Below, piece by piece: positions 1-8,744 of a stretch of DNA of 24,459 nt. Position numbers and translations under genes: made by a program. This DNA comes from an uncultured Lachnospiraceae bacterium. Its GTDB lineage: Bacteria > Bacillota > Clostridia > Lachnospirales > Lachnospiraceae. The DNA lies in the NCBI GenBank assembly GCA_910585715.1, contig CAJUEX010000051.1, positions 1-24,459 on the forward strand. The letters run 5' to 3'. How positions within the stretch are numbered: position 1 is the stretch's first letter; the number at the start of each line of letters is the position of its first letter. Under the pieces are notes generated by a model. That model had not been told where the DNA came from and made no database searches. It saw only the letters and a program-made list of their open reading frames with translations.

Positions 1-2
1 AG

Positions 3-749
3 ATTACAGGTATTCCCACCTTTGAGCCTTCCTTCCATCTTCCGGCCATCTGGATTACGGAAAATCAAAGGGAGAGGGCGGAGAGCATGGGGTATACAGT
101 GGTAGACCCGCCTTCCATTATTGCCACCCATCTGACAGAAATTATCAGACAGCATATTTCCGAGCTGCTTACAAGACAGGATGTATCTCACCTGGTGGAG
201 AATTTAAAGGAAAGCAATCCTTCTTTAGTGGAAGAACTGGTGCCAAAGCTTTTAGGACTTGGAGAAGTGCAGAAGGTATTGCAGAATCTGTTAAAGGAAG
301 GTATTTCCATAAGAGACCTGCTCTCCATTTTTGAAACGCTGGCGGACTATGCGGCAACCACCAGAGATACGGATATTTTAACGGAATATGTAAGGCAGGG
401 GCTGAAAAGAGCCATATCTGCCAGATTTTTCCCCGCCAACGAGACTACCAGCGTGGTGACTCTGGATCCGAAAATCGAGCAGGAGGTCATGGCGGCTGTA
501 AAGCAGACAGAGCAGGGCGCTTATTTGAATTTAGAGCCGGAAAAAACAAAGGCAATCATGAATTCAATAGAAACAGAAGTGGGCAAGCTGGAAAGTCTGG
601 GAAAGGCTCCCATTATTATTACGTCACCTATTGTACGAATGTATTTTAAGCGGCTGACGGAAGATTATTACAGAGATTTAATTGTAGTATCCTATAATGA
701 GATAGAATCCAACATTGAATTACAATCTGTAGGGATGGTGACAGCATAA
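3..749 (+). CDS. flhA: Flagellar export protein FlhA, C-terminal part (5' end outside window)
   Basis: This is the last 248 codons of FlhA, the export-gate membrane protein of the flagellar type III secretion system. The frame is open from base 3, so the gene enters from upstream; a full FlhA is near 680-700 residues. The visible part is the cytoplasmic domain, which docks export chaperones and late substrates. Recognisable family stretches are LPAIWIT, then GYTVVDPPSIIATHLTE, and the later PIIITSPIVR segment. The membrane half lies upstream. An internal ATG at 87 is not the start, because the family sequence continues upstream of it. The TAA stop overlaps the flhF ATG by one base (taATG), which suggests translational coupling and a shared transcript. 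Confidence 0.95.
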   Translation: MTGIPTFEPSFHLPAIWITENQRERAESMGYTVVDPPSIIATHLTEIIRQHISELLTRQDVSHLVENLKESNPSLVEELVPKLLGLGEVQKVLQNLLKEGISIRDLLSIFETLADYAATTRDTDILTEYVRQGLKRAISARFFPANETTSVVTLDPKIEQEVMAAVKQTEQGAYLNLEPEKTKAIMNSIETEVGKLESLGKAPIIITSPIVRMYFKRLTEDYYRDLIVVSYNEIESNIELQSVGMVTA

Positions 750-1996
750 TGATCATAAAAAAATTTTTAGGAAAAACAGAAGAGGAAGCAGTGGAAAATG
801 CCAAAAAGGAATTAGGAACAGGCATTGTGATCATGAATGTAAAGAATGTGAAGAAGAAGGGCTTTTTTTCTCTTTTTCAAAGAGAGAAGGTTGAAGTGAC
901 GGTTGCTTTGGAGGAAGAAGGAGAAAAGCAGAAAAACCAGCCCGCCGGCCAGCCTAAAAAGGAGGAAGCGCCAAAACAGACGGCGGAGCCTGCAAAGCCG
1001 GCGGCTGTAACGAAACCGGCAGAGGCGGCAGGCGCATCAAAGGATGAAAGTGCAGCTATTGAAGAGAAGCTGGATTCCCTTCAAAGCCTTTTGGAAAAGC
1101 AGCTGATGAATGCGGCATTTATGGAAGAAAAGGAGAAAAAGGGAAAAGAGGAAGAAAAAAAGGAAAAGGAAGAAGAGGAAGCAAATCAGGAAGAAACAGA
1201 AATGAATCGCTTCTTAAAGCTTCTTTATAATACTATGATTGAAAATGAAGTGGATGAAATTTATGCCAATCAGATTATAGATGATTTCGGAAAGATGCAG
1301 TCCTCCAATCAGACTATAGATTTTGTCCTTTCCAATATATATCAGAAGATGATTTTGCGTTTCGGAGAAGCAAAGGGAATTGAAGCTCCAAAGCAAAAAC
1401 CAAAGCTTATATTCTTTATTGGACCTACCGGTGTGGGCAAGACTACTACCATTGCAAAAATCGCTTCCAAATTTCAGGTGGAGAAGGAAAAGAAGGTGGC
1501 TCTCCTCACGGCTGATACATACCGGATTGCAGCAGCGGAACAACTGCGCACCTATGCGAATATATTAGAAGCACCTTTCCGTATTATTTATACGGAGGAA
1601 GAAATCCAAACGGCCTGTGAGGAATTTTCTGATTATGATTATATTCTGGTGGACACTGCAGGTCATTCCCATCAGAATGAGAGTCAGCGGGAGAGTATGA
1701 AAAAACTGCTGGATGCTACGGGAGAACAGGTGGAAAAGGAAGTGTATCTGGTCTTAAGTGCTACTACAAAATATAAGGATTTATTGAATATTGCTGACAC
1801 ATATTCCAAGATGACGGATTATAAAATAATTTTTACCAAGTTAGATGAAACGGAAACATTTGGAAACTTACTGAATCTAAAGCTTCATACCGGGGTAGAA
1901 TTATCATACGTAACATGCGGGCAGAATGTACCGGATGATATTGCAGATTTCAATCCTCAAAAAACAGTAAAAAAACTGCTTGAGGGAAGGCAATAG
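749..1996 (+). CDS. flhF: Flagellar biosynthesis SRP-like GTPase FlhF
   Basis: FlhF is the third SRP-type GTPase, beside Ffh and FtsY. It acts at the membrane in placing the flagellum, and its GTPase activity is stimulated by FlhG. The 415-residue protein has a basic N-terminal segment (MIIKKFLGKTEEEA), a long low-complexity Lys/Glu/Pro/Ala linker at about residues 50-150, then the NG domain. The P-loop GPTGVGKTTT begins near residue 225, the DTAGH motif near 302 and TKLDE near 363. Length is normal for the family, with the linker on the long side. The start ATG overlaps the flhA stop. flhG follows directly, the usual flhF-flhG pair. The assignment is firm. Confidence 0.95.
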   Translation: MIIKKFLGKTEEEAVENAKKELGTGIVIMNVKNVKKKGFFSLFQREKVEVTVALEEEGEKQKNQPAGQPKKEEAPKQTAEPAKPAAVTKPAEAAGASKDESAAIEEKLDSLQSLLEKQLMNAAFMEEKEKKGKEEEKKEKEEEEANQEETEMNRFLKLLYNTMIENEVDEIYANQIIDDFGKMQSSNQTIDFVLSNIYQKMILRFGEAKGIEAPKQKPKLIFFIGPTGVGKTTTIAKIASKFQVEKEKKVALLTADTYRIAAAEQLRTYANILEAPFRIIYTEEEIQTACEEFSDYDYILVDTAGHSHQNESQRESMKKLLDATGEQVEKEVYLVLSATTKYKDLLNIADTYSKMTDYKIIFTKLDETETFGNLLNLKLHTGVELSYVTCGQNVPDDIADFNPQKTVKKLLEGRQ

Positions 1997-2026
1997 CGGA
2001 GACGAATGTACAATGGAGGAATGATA

Positions 2027-2905
2027 ATGGACCAGGCAGAAAAACTCCGAAATATCATAAAGGCTAATCAGGCCAATCAAAGACCTCTGGCCAGGGTTAT
2101 TGCCGTCACAAGCGGAAAGGGTGGGGTCGGTAAATCCAATACAGCCATTAATCTGGCTATACAGTTTAAGAAAATGGGTCAGCGGGTCATTATTCTGGAT
2201 GCGGATTTTGGTCTTGCCAATATTGAGATTATGTTTGGAACCGTACCAAAGCATAATTTATCGGATTTGATTTATCAGGGAAAAAATATAAAGGATGTCA
2301 TAACATGGGGACCGGGAGAAGTGGGATTTATCTCGGGAGGTTCCGGAATTGCCGGGCTTTCCAATTTAAGCCGGGATTACCTTATGTATATTATCCAGAA
2401 TCTGGCAGAGCTGGATTCACTGGCAGATGTGATTATTATTGATACCGGCGCCGGCATATCGGATGCGGTGCTGGAGTTTTTAGTAGCAAGCGGGGAGATT
2501 CTTCTGGTGACCACGCCGGAGCCCACTTCTATTACAGATGCGTATTCCCTGTTAAAGTCCTTAAGCGGACACAAACGGTTTTCGGCAGAAAATTCCCAGA
2601 TAAAGGTAATTGCCAACCGGGTGGGGACGAAAGAAGAGGGTAAGGATTTATTTCAAAAGCTGAGCACAGTCGTAACCAGATACTTAAGACTGCCTATTAC
2701 TTATTTAGGCAGCGTGCCTCAGGACGTACATCTGTCAAAGGCAGTCATGCAGCAGGAGCCGGTTTGTATTGCCAGTCCTTCTGCCAAGTCTGCAAAAGCA
2801 TTTGTGGAGATTGCGGAGATTTTAATGAACGGACCGGGCAGCGATACAGTTCAGAAAAGAGGAATGGCAGCATTCTTTTCCCATATTCTGACCGGAAAAA
2901 AATAA
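2027..2905 (+). CDS. flhG: MinD-like flagellar number regulator FlhG (YlxH)
   Basis: FlhG is a ParA/MinD-family ATPase that limits flagellar number and acts on FlhF. The deviant Walker A motif SGKGGVGKSNTA lies near residue 30, followed by the switch region LDADFGLAN and the Walker B-like stretch DVIIIDTGAGIS. The reading frame is open from an ATG at 2006, but I chose the ATG at 2027. GGAGG at 2015-2019 is then 7 bases upstream of it, whereas this motif would lie inside the longer product. The chosen protein has 292 residues. The N-terminal tail before the P-loop (DQAEKLRNIIKANQ) resembles the FlhF-activating helix known in Bacillus FlhG; that role is inferred. Confidence 0.93.
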   Translation: MDQAEKLRNIIKANQANQRPLARVIAVTSGKGGVGKSNTAINLAIQFKKMGQRVIILDADFGLANIEIMFGTVPKHNLSDLIYQGKNIKDVITWGPGEVGFISGGSGIAGLSNLSRDYLMYIIQNLAELDSLADVIIIDTGAGISDAVLEFLVASGEILLVTTPEPTSITDAYSLLKSLSGHKRFSAENSQIKVIANRVGTKEEGKDLFQKLSTVVTRYLRLPITYLGSVPQDVHLSKAVMQQEPVCIASPSAKSAKAFVEIAEILMNGPGSDTVQKRGMAAFFSHILTGKK

Positions 2906-2923
2906 GCAAAGAAGGAGGAAGCT

Positions 2924-3646
2924 ATGTTATCGAAATATATATTGCCAGGAGAAAAAGTAGAATTGCAGGCAGTGGAAAAGGCTGTTTTAGGCGAAGGTTC
3001 TGATGATAAGATATACGTGTCAAAGGTGTATGATGTGTTATCCGATGAGAGGCTTGAAATCTGTATGCCCATGGAGCAGACCAAGCTGGTCCTCTTGCCT
3101 GTTGACGGAGTATATGAGATTTGTTTTTATACAAAGACGGGCATTTATCAGAGTCTTGCAAGAGTGGTGGACCGCTATAAGGTAAATGGTGTGTTTTTGC
3201 TTTTGTTTGAACTCACCTCGAATTTAAGGAAGCATCAAAGAAGGGAATACTACCGTTTTAATTGCATTTTAAATATGAAGAGCAGGGAGCTTAGTCCCGA
3301 TGAAAAGCTTGCATATGAGGAAAGGAAAGCGGTATTTTTAGAGGAGAGCCTTCCTCTGCGCCAAAGCATTATTGTGGATATCAGCGGAGGCGGCATTCGT
3401 TTTGTGGCTAACCATCAATATGAAAAAGATACGATTATTTATCTGACTTATACCCTCATCGTACAGGGAGAGGAAAAAAAGTATGACCTTACCGGAAAGA
3501 TTCTAAGCTCCAAAGAGTTAGAGAACAGGAAGGGTCAATATGAGCACAGAGTGCAGTATGTGAATATCACCAATGGACAACGGGAAGAAATCATCCGGTT
3601 TATTTTTGAGGAAGAACGAAAAAACAGGCAAAAATTGCAAGGATAG
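2924..3646 (+). CDS. PilZ-domain c-di-GMP receptor, YcgR-like flagellar brake
   Basis: This 240-residue protein has the two-part layout of YcgR/DgrA-type proteins: an N-terminal beta-rich YcgR-N-like domain (about residues 5-100) and a C-terminal PilZ domain. Both c-di-GMP binding signatures are present: the arginine motif RREYYR (R107 and R111 as RxxxR) and D152-x-S154-xx-G157 in DISGGG. In Bacillus and Gram-negative relatives such proteins bind c-di-GMP and slow or disengage the motor. The intact binding residues make the same role likely here. GAAGGAGGAAGC gives a strong ribosome-binding site. It lies between flhG and cheB in the operon, so it is probably made together with the motor and chemotaxis proteins. 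Confidence 0.88.
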   Translation: MLSKYILPGEKVELQAVEKAVLGEGSDDKIYVSKVYDVLSDERLEICMPMEQTKLVLLPVDGVYEICFYTKTGIYQSLARVVDRYKVNGVFLLLFELTSNLRKHQRREYYRFNCILNMKSRELSPDEKLAYEERKAVFLEESLPLRQSIIVDISGGGIRFVANHQYEKDTIIYLTYTLIVQGEEKKYDLTGKILSSKELENRKGQYEHRVQYVNITNGQREEIIRFIFEEERKNRQKLQG

Positions 3647-3653
3647 TGGTGTT

Positions 3654-4736
3654 ATGAAAAAAATACTGGTTGTTGATGACTCTGCACTTATGAGAAGAGT
3701 TATTTGTGATATAATAAACATGGATGGAAGGTTCCATGTTGAGGATACAGCCATAAACGGTGTGGAGGCCTTAAAACTTTTGCAGGAAAAGGCATATGAC
3801 GGAGTCGTGTTAGATGTGAATATGCCCAAAATGTCGGGAATCGAGCTTTTAAAAGAATTGAACAGGCAGAAGATTTCGGCAAGGGTGGTTATGAACAGCT
3901 CCATGACAAGGGAAGGGGCTCAGATTACTTTGGAAGCCCTGGAGCTCGGAGCCATTGATTTTGTACATAAGCCTCTTAGTGTACTGGATGCAAAGGCGGA
4001 CAAATTCAGAAGCAGGTTCCTGAATATATTGTGGGAGGCTACAGCGGCCAATTTTCCTTCTCCCAAAAGAAGAAGCGGTATTTCCCAGATAGGGAAATAC
4101 AAATTCAGGCGGATGGAGGACGGCCCGGTGAAGCTTCGTAAATCCCAGCCGGTAGCCGGCAGGAAGCTGGTGGCCATAGCCTGTTCCACCGGCGGGCCAA
4201 AAGCCCTGCAGCAGGTCATTCCAAAGCTTCCGGGAAATCTGGACGCACCGGTGCTGGTTGTGCAGCATATGCCTTCCGGCTTTACGGAATCTCTGGCGGA
4301 AAGGCTGAATACCTTGAGCGAGCTTTCCGTAAAGGAAGCGGAGCCGGGAGATAAGCTGTTAAGCGGGCATGTTTATATTGCAAAAGGCGGCACTCATTTA
4401 AAGGTAAAAAAAGAGCGGGGGGAATCTCACATAGAATTTGGCGATGAGGCGCCAAGGGAAGGGGTAAAGCCCTGTGCCAATTATATGTATGAATCCCTGG
4501 CGGATTCGGAGTTCGACCAGATTGTATGCGTGGTAATGACCGGAATGGGAGCTGACGGAACAGAAGGAATCCTGAATCTGGATAAAAAGAAGCAGATTTA
4601 CGTGATTGCGCAGGAAAAGAGCACCTGTGCGGTTTATGGAATGCCAAGGGCCATCGGCATGACGGGACTGGTAAATCAGGTGGCTGCTTTAGATGACATA
4701 GCACAACAAATAATAAAGAACGTGGGGGTAAGATGA
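3654..4736 (+). CDS. cheB: Chemotaxis protein-glutamate methylesterase/deamidase CheB
   Basis: CheB removes methyl groups from receptor glutamates and deamidates glutamines when phosphorylated by CheA. The 360-residue product has an N-terminal receiver domain with acidic residues D8 and D9 and phosphoacceptor D54 (LDVNMPK), a linker at about residues 125-165, and the C-terminal esterase with the catalytic triad S178 (CSTGGP), H205 (QHMP) and D301 (MGADG). The frame is open upstream to an ATG at 3573, inside the PilZ gene. I use the ATG at 3654, because the receiver domain begins there (MKKILVVDDS) and AAGGA at 3639-3643 is suitably placed. One base separates its stop from cheA. Confidence 0.95.
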   Translation: MKKILVVDDSALMRRVICDIINMDGRFHVEDTAINGVEALKLLQEKAYDGVVLDVNMPKMSGIELLKELNRQKISARVVMNSSMTREGAQITLEALELGAIDFVHKPLSVLDAKADKFRSRFLNILWEATAANFPSPKRRSGISQIGKYKFRRMEDGPVKLRKSQPVAGRKLVAIACSTGGPKALQQVIPKLPGNLDAPVLVVQHMPSGFTESLAERLNTLSELSVKEAEPGDKLLSGHVYIAKGGTHLKVKKERGESHIEFGDEAPREGVKPCANYMYESLADSEFDQIVCVVMTGMGADGTEGILNLDKKKQIYVIAQEKSTCAVYGMPRAIGMTGLVNQVAALDDIAQQIIKNVGVR

Positions 4737-4737
4737 A

Positions 4738-6801
4738 ATGGATGTAAGTCAATATTTGGAAATATTTTTAGATGAATCCAAGGAACATTTACAAACTTTA
4801 AGCGACCAGCTTATGATTTTGGAGCAGGAGCCTGAAAATATGGATACAATCAATGAGATTTTCAGGGCTGCCCATTCTTTAAAGGGTATGGCAGGCACCA
4901 TGGGATATAAGCGCATGCAGGCTTTAACCCATGAAATGGAAAATGTATTTTCAGAAGTCAGGAATAATACCATTAAGGTTAATGACAATATGGTGGATAT
5001 TTTGTTTCAGTGTCTGGATGCGCTGGAAGAATACGTGGATAATATTCAGAATACTACAGAAGAAGGCGATAATGACAATGAGCATCTTGTTAAATCCTTG
5101 AAAGGAATCCTGAACGGTCAAGATGGGGAGGAAGCAACGAAAAAAAGCACTGCTGGCTCCAGTGTGCCAGTTTCAGAAGGCGAAAAAGAAAAGTGGAAGT
5201 CCATTAAGATTGGAAGTGCAGAGTATACAGTTATTCAGGCAGCAAAGGAACAGGGGAAAAATGTGCTGGGCATTACTGTATATGTGCAGGAAAGCTGTAT
5301 TTTAAAGGCAGCAAGGGCATTTTTGGTCTTCAAGGCTTTAGAAGAGTTAGGTGAAATCATTGTTTCAGTTCCGGCAGCGCAGGATATTGAAGATGAAAAG
5401 TTTGAGTATGATTTCAGCATGCTTTTTGTAACTGACAGCAGCATAGAGAAGGTGGCTGTTGCGGTAAAGAACGTGTCTGAGATTAAGGATGCTTTCGTGG
5501 CGCCTTTTGAATATGATGACAAAAAGGCAGAGGAAAGCAGTCAGGCTGATGTCCAAAAGGCTGAACAAAAGCAGGCAAAGGAAAAGAGCAGGGAAACGGC
5601 TGTAGCAACACAAAAGCAGGACGGCAAAAAGCCGGTTGCAGCCAAGCCGGTGGTTAACCGTACTGTGCGTGTGGATATAGAAAAGCTGGATGTGCTTATG
5701 AATTTAGTCAGCGAGCTGATTATCGCCAAGAATTCCCTGGTGGCCGCTTCCAATACGGAGGGCACCAGAACAGCTGCCAGCGAACACATAGAATATTTAG
5801 AGAGCGTTACTACCAACCTTCACGAATCCGTTATGAAGGTAAGAATGGTTCCTATTGAATCTGTTGTGGTAAAATTCCCTAAGATGATTCGTGACCTGTC
5901 CAAGAAGCTGGATAAGAAGATGCAGCTGTTTATGAGCGGAGAAGAAACGGAGCTGGACCGTACCGTGGTGGATGAAATTGGTGACCCGCTTATGCACCTT
6001 TTACGAAACTCAGCGGATCATGGGCTGGAATCAGCTGAAACCCGTATCCAGAGGGGTAAACCGGAAGTAGGTTCTATTTATTTAGATGCCTATCAGGACG
6101 GCAATAACGTAGTTATCGAGGTACGGGACGACGGCAACGGCATTGATGTGGAGGCAGTTAAGGAAAAGGCTCTTTCAAGAGGCACCATTACTCCGGAACA
6201 GGCGGAGAATATGAGCGATAAGGATATTATCGACCTTCTGTTCAAACCAAGCTTTTCCACGGCTAAGCAGGTATCTGACATATCAGGCCGGGGCGTAGGG
6301 CTGGATGTGGTAAAATCCAAAATCGAGAGCTTAAGTGGCGAAGTTGAGGTTAAGACAAAGCTTGGAGAGGGCAGTACCTTCATTATCAGGCTTCCGCTTA
6401 CCCTTGCAATCATTCAGGCGCTTATGGTGGAAGTAGGACATGAGAAATATGCAATCTCATTAGGCACTATCCAGACCATAGAAGATATTGCACCTGAAGA
6501 TATTAAGTTCGTACAGGCGAAAGAAGTGATAAATTTAAGAGGAACGGTCATTCCGCTGGTTCGTTTAAACGAAGTGCTGGATATTGAATCAAGCAAATCG
6601 CCGGAGGAAAGCTTAATCGTGGTCATCGTAAAGAAGGGCGACAAACTGGCCGGCCTTGTGGTGGACGAATTGATGGGACAGCAGGAAATCGTTATCAAAT
6701 CCTTGAGCAAATATATCAATAAGTGTAAGATCATCAGCGGCGCTACCATATTGGGCGATGGGGAAATCGCACTTATTCTGGATACCAATGCACTTATTTA
6801 G
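4738..6801 (+). CDS. cheA: Chemotaxis histidine kinase CheA
   Basis: CheA autophosphorylates in receptor arrays and passes phosphate to CheY and CheB. The 687-residue protein has all five classical domains. P1 is an Hpt domain with phosphorylated H46 (AAHSLKG). P2, about residues 150-265, is the response-regulator docking domain. An Ala/Lys/Gln linker comes next, then the P3 dimerisation helices at about 310-375. The P4 ATPase has its N box near N424 (LLRNSADHG), G1 DDGNG at 464-468 and G2 GRGVGLD from 517. P5 is the CheW-like domain from about 550. All catalytic signatures look intact. GGGGGTAAG just before the ATG, inside the end of cheB, is the ribosome-binding site. No cheY is visible in this window. 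Confidence 0.96.
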   Translation: MDVSQYLEIFLDESKEHLQTLSDQLMILEQEPENMDTINEIFRAAHSLKGMAGTMGYKRMQALTHEMENVFSEVRNNTIKVNDNMVDILFQCLDALEEYVDNIQNTTEEGDNDNEHLVKSLKGILNGQDGEEATKKSTAGSSVPVSEGEKEKWKSIKIGSAEYTVIQAAKEQGKNVLGITVYVQESCILKAARAFLVFKALEELGEIIVSVPAAQDIEDEKFEYDFSMLFVTDSSIEKVAVAVKNVSEIKDAFVAPFEYDDKKAEESSQADVQKAEQKQAKEKSRETAVATQKQDGKKPVAAKPVVNRTVRVDIEKLDVLMNLVSELIIAKNSLVAASNTEGTRTAASEHIEYLESVTTNLHESVMKVRMVPIESVVVKFPKMIRDLSKKLDKKMQLFMSGEETELDRTVVDEIGDPLMHLLRNSADHGLESAETRIQRGKPEVGSIYLDAYQDGNNVVIEVRDDGNGIDVEAVKEKALSRGTITPEQAENMSDKDIIDLLFKPSFSTAKQVSDISGRGVGLDVVKSKIESLSGEVEVKTKLGEGSTFIIRLPLTLAIIQALMVEVGHEKYAISLGTIQTIEDIAPEDIKFVQAKEVINLRGTVIPLVRLNEVLDIESSKSPEESLIVVIVKKGDKLAGLVVDELMGQQEIVIKSLSKYINKCKIISGATILGDGEIALILDTNALI

Positions 6802-6821
6802 GAAAGGTCAGGTGAAAAAGG

Positions 6822-7280
6822 ATGGAAGAATTAAAGGCTGCTTATGAAACTACACAATTTATTGTTGTGAAATTAAATGATGAGCAATACGGAATCGATA
6901 TAAAATACATAGACAATATAATAAGAATGCAGCAGATTTACAGGGTTCCTAAGGTGCAGCAATTCATTAAGGGCGTTATCAACTTAAGGGGCGAGGTCAT
7001 TCCGGTAATCAGTATTCGTGCCAAAATGGGCTTTGAGCAGGTACACGAAACAAAAGCTACGCGTATTATTATAGTAAAGCTTGACGGTAACGATGCAGTG
7101 GGACTGATTGTAGATGAGGTTAAGGAAGTGGTTACACTGGATGCCTCCCAGATAGAAAAGGTATCCTATGATGCCAAAGAGGAAAAGCCCAATTATGTTC
7201 CGGCTGTAGGAAAAGAAAAGGGGGAACTGATTTCCCTGTTGGATTTGCATACATTGTTTGCAGAAAAGGAAAACGGTTAA
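6822..7280 (+). CDS. cheW: Chemotaxis coupling protein CheW
   Basis: This is a 152-residue single-domain CheW that bridges chemoreceptors and CheA P5. The SH3-like double barrel is recognisable from the opening TQFIVVKLNDEQYGIDI, the central VINLRGEVIPVI and VDEVKEVV, and the closing LISLLDLHTLF. Length is typical. It starts 20 bases after cheA, with AGGTGA and AAGG in front of the ATG. Its order between cheA and cheC follows the Bacillus-type fla/che operon. Confidence 0.95.
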   Translation: MEELKAAYETTQFIVVKLNDEQYGIDIKYIDNIIRMQQIYRVPKVQQFIKGVINLRGEVIPVISIRAKMGFEQVHETKATRIIIVKLDGNDAVGLIVDEVKEVVTLDASQIEKVSYDAKEEKPNYVPAVGKEKGELISLLDLHTLFAEKENG

Positions 7281-7299
7281 GAAACAGTGGGGTGATGGT

Positions 7300-7914
7300 A
7301 TGGCAAGGATGAATTTTGATGATGTTTCTCAGGAATATTTTGATGTACTGAAGGAACTGGGAAATATTGGGGCAGGGAATGCTACAACGGCGCTGGCACA
7401 AATGCTTCAATGTAAGGTGGATATGAAGGTTCCTCAGGTAAGGCTCCTTGATTTCTCCCAGGTGGGAGAGGCAATGGGCGGCGAGGAACAGATCATGGCA
7501 GGGGTTTATCTGCTGGTAGAAGGGGATATTACCGGAAGCATGATGTTTTTATGCGAAGAAAAGGTTGCCCATCATCTGGTTGGGAAACTGATGGGGGTAG
7601 AAGGCGACGGAACGGGAACTTTTACCGAGATTGAGCTTTCTGCTTTAAAAGAAATCGGTAATATCATTACAGGGGCATATTTGAATTCCCTGTCCAGTCT
7701 TACCAAAATGAAGATTATACCTTCTGTACCGGATTTAAGCATTGACATGGCAGCGGCGATTTTAAGTGTACCGGCAATTGAATTCGGAGCCATGGGAGAT
7801 AAGATTTTGTTAATACAGACCCAGTTTACAGATGAAATCAATCTGGACGGATTCTTTATTTTAATGCCGGATTTAGATTCTTATGATAGATTATTAGGAT
7901 CATTAGGAATATGA
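7300..7914 (+). CDS. cheC: CheY-P phosphatase CheC
   Basis: CheC dephosphorylates CheY-P and binds CheD, linking CheY-P level to receptor modification. The 204-residue protein carries two copies of the phosphatase signature (D/S)xxxExxNxxxG: DVLKELGNIGAG near the N-terminus and SALKEIGNIITG in the middle. Both active sites look intact. The frame is open from 7258, but that ATG lies inside cheW. I chose the ATG at 7300 because a GGGGTGAT ribosome-binding sequence precedes it; an ATG at 7309 is a less likely alternative. The absence of a C-terminal FliN-type domain separates it from FliY. Confidence 0.94.
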   Translation: MARMNFDDVSQEYFDVLKELGNIGAGNATTALAQMLQCKVDMKVPQVRLLDFSQVGEAMGGEEQIMAGVYLLVEGDITGSMMFLCEEKVAHHLVGKLMGVEGDGTGTFTEIELSALKEIGNIITGAYLNSLSSLTKMKIIPSVPDLSIDMAAAILSVPAIEFGAMGDKILLIQTQFTDEINLDGFFILMPDLDSYDRLLGSLGI

Positions 7915-7933
7915 TGGACGGTAGGGAAAAGAA

Positions 7934-8419
7934 ATGAGTGAACTAATTAAAGTTGGAATGGCTGACTTGAAAGTATGTATAAGTCCTGACAGCATCACTA
8001 CGTTAGGGCTGGGATCTTGTGTAGGAATTGCAATAAGAGACCCGATTACCAAGGTAGGAGGACTGGCTCATATCATGCTTCCGGACAGCACACAGATTAG
8101 AAATAACACAAATATACCCAAATTTGCAGATACTGGAATTGAAGAGCTGGTAAAGCAGATGGCATTAAAGGGAGCAAGTCCTTACAGGATGGTTGCTAAA
8201 ATTGCAGGCGGGGCTCAGATGTTTGCAGTCGGCAGTAAAAATGATTTAGTCAGGGTTGGAGAACGGAATGTAGAAGCAACCAAAAAGAAACTGAGAGAAT
8301 TACATATTCCTATTTTAGCAGAGGATACGGGATTAAACTATGGGAGAACAGTAGTGTTTTTTCCGGAAAACGGGGATTTTCTCATTAAAGCAGTGGGAAA
8401 AGGGGAAGTGATCATATAA
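7934..8419 (+). CDS. cheD: Chemoreceptor glutamine deamidase CheD
   Basis: CheD deamidates selected receptor glutamines and forms a complex with CheC. The 161-residue protein shows the papain-like active-site layout of the family: C29 in GLGSCVGI and H46 in GLAHIMLP, with T22/T23 in the position of the third catalytic residue. IAGGAQMF follows near residue 90. Length matches known CheD. It starts 19 bases after cheC, the standard cheC-cheD pair. Its TAA overlaps the ATG of the next small gene by one base. Confidence 0.95.
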   Translation: MSELIKVGMADLKVCISPDSITTLGLGSCVGIAIRDPITKVGGLAHIMLPDSTQIRNNTNIPKFADTGIEELVKQMALKGASPYRMVAKIAGGAQMFAVGSKNDLVRVGERNVEATKKKLRELHIPILAEDTGLNYGRTVVFFPENGDFLIKAVGKGEVII

Positions 8420-8727
8420 TGAATACAAAAAACATACCCGCAATCATGTCATTAAGTGCAGGTGCAATTACCAGCATTATTACGTATTTAATCGGATATG
8501 AAGTGAAAGCTATGTTAGGAATCCTTTTGGCGGTATTACTTCTTTTTTATGTGGCAGGGCTGATTGTAAAGGCTATTTTGGATAAGTTCCAAAATGAAAT
8601 TGCCCTGAAAGAGGAAGAGGAAGAAAGGCTTCGGAAAGAAGAGGAGGAACGGATGGCTGCCATGGAGAATGAGGAGGCAGAAAAGCGGAAGGGTGCTTCC
8701 GATATTCCGGTTCCTGAAGCAGAATAG
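8419..8727 (+). CDS. Small membrane protein with charged tail, function unknown
   Basis: I do not recognise a family. The 102-residue product has two hydrophobic segments, about residues 8-26 (PAIMSLSAGAITSIITY) and 30-53 (KAMLGILLAVLLLFYVAG). A strongly charged Glu/Arg/Lys stretch from about 60 to 90, probably a short coiled coil, ends in a Pro-containing tail. The likely topology is a membrane hairpin with the charged tail in the cytoplasm. The start overlaps the cheD stop (taATG), so it is probably translationally coupled to cheD, and it sits directly before fliA. Position suggests a flagellar or chemotaxis accessory role; that is inference only. Confidence 0.75.
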   Translation: MNTKNIPAIMSLSAGAITSIITYLIGYEVKAMLGILLAVLLLFYVAGLIVKAILDKFQNEIALKEEEEERLRKEEEERMAAMENEEAEKRKGASDIPVPEAE

Positions 8728-8744
8728 ATTCAAGGGAGAAGCTT

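Noticed and set aside
3573..3653. Longer N-terminus for CheB
   Set aside because: These codons lie inside the PilZ gene and encode a Lys-rich tail before the receiver domain. The ATG at 3654 matches where CheB proteins begin.
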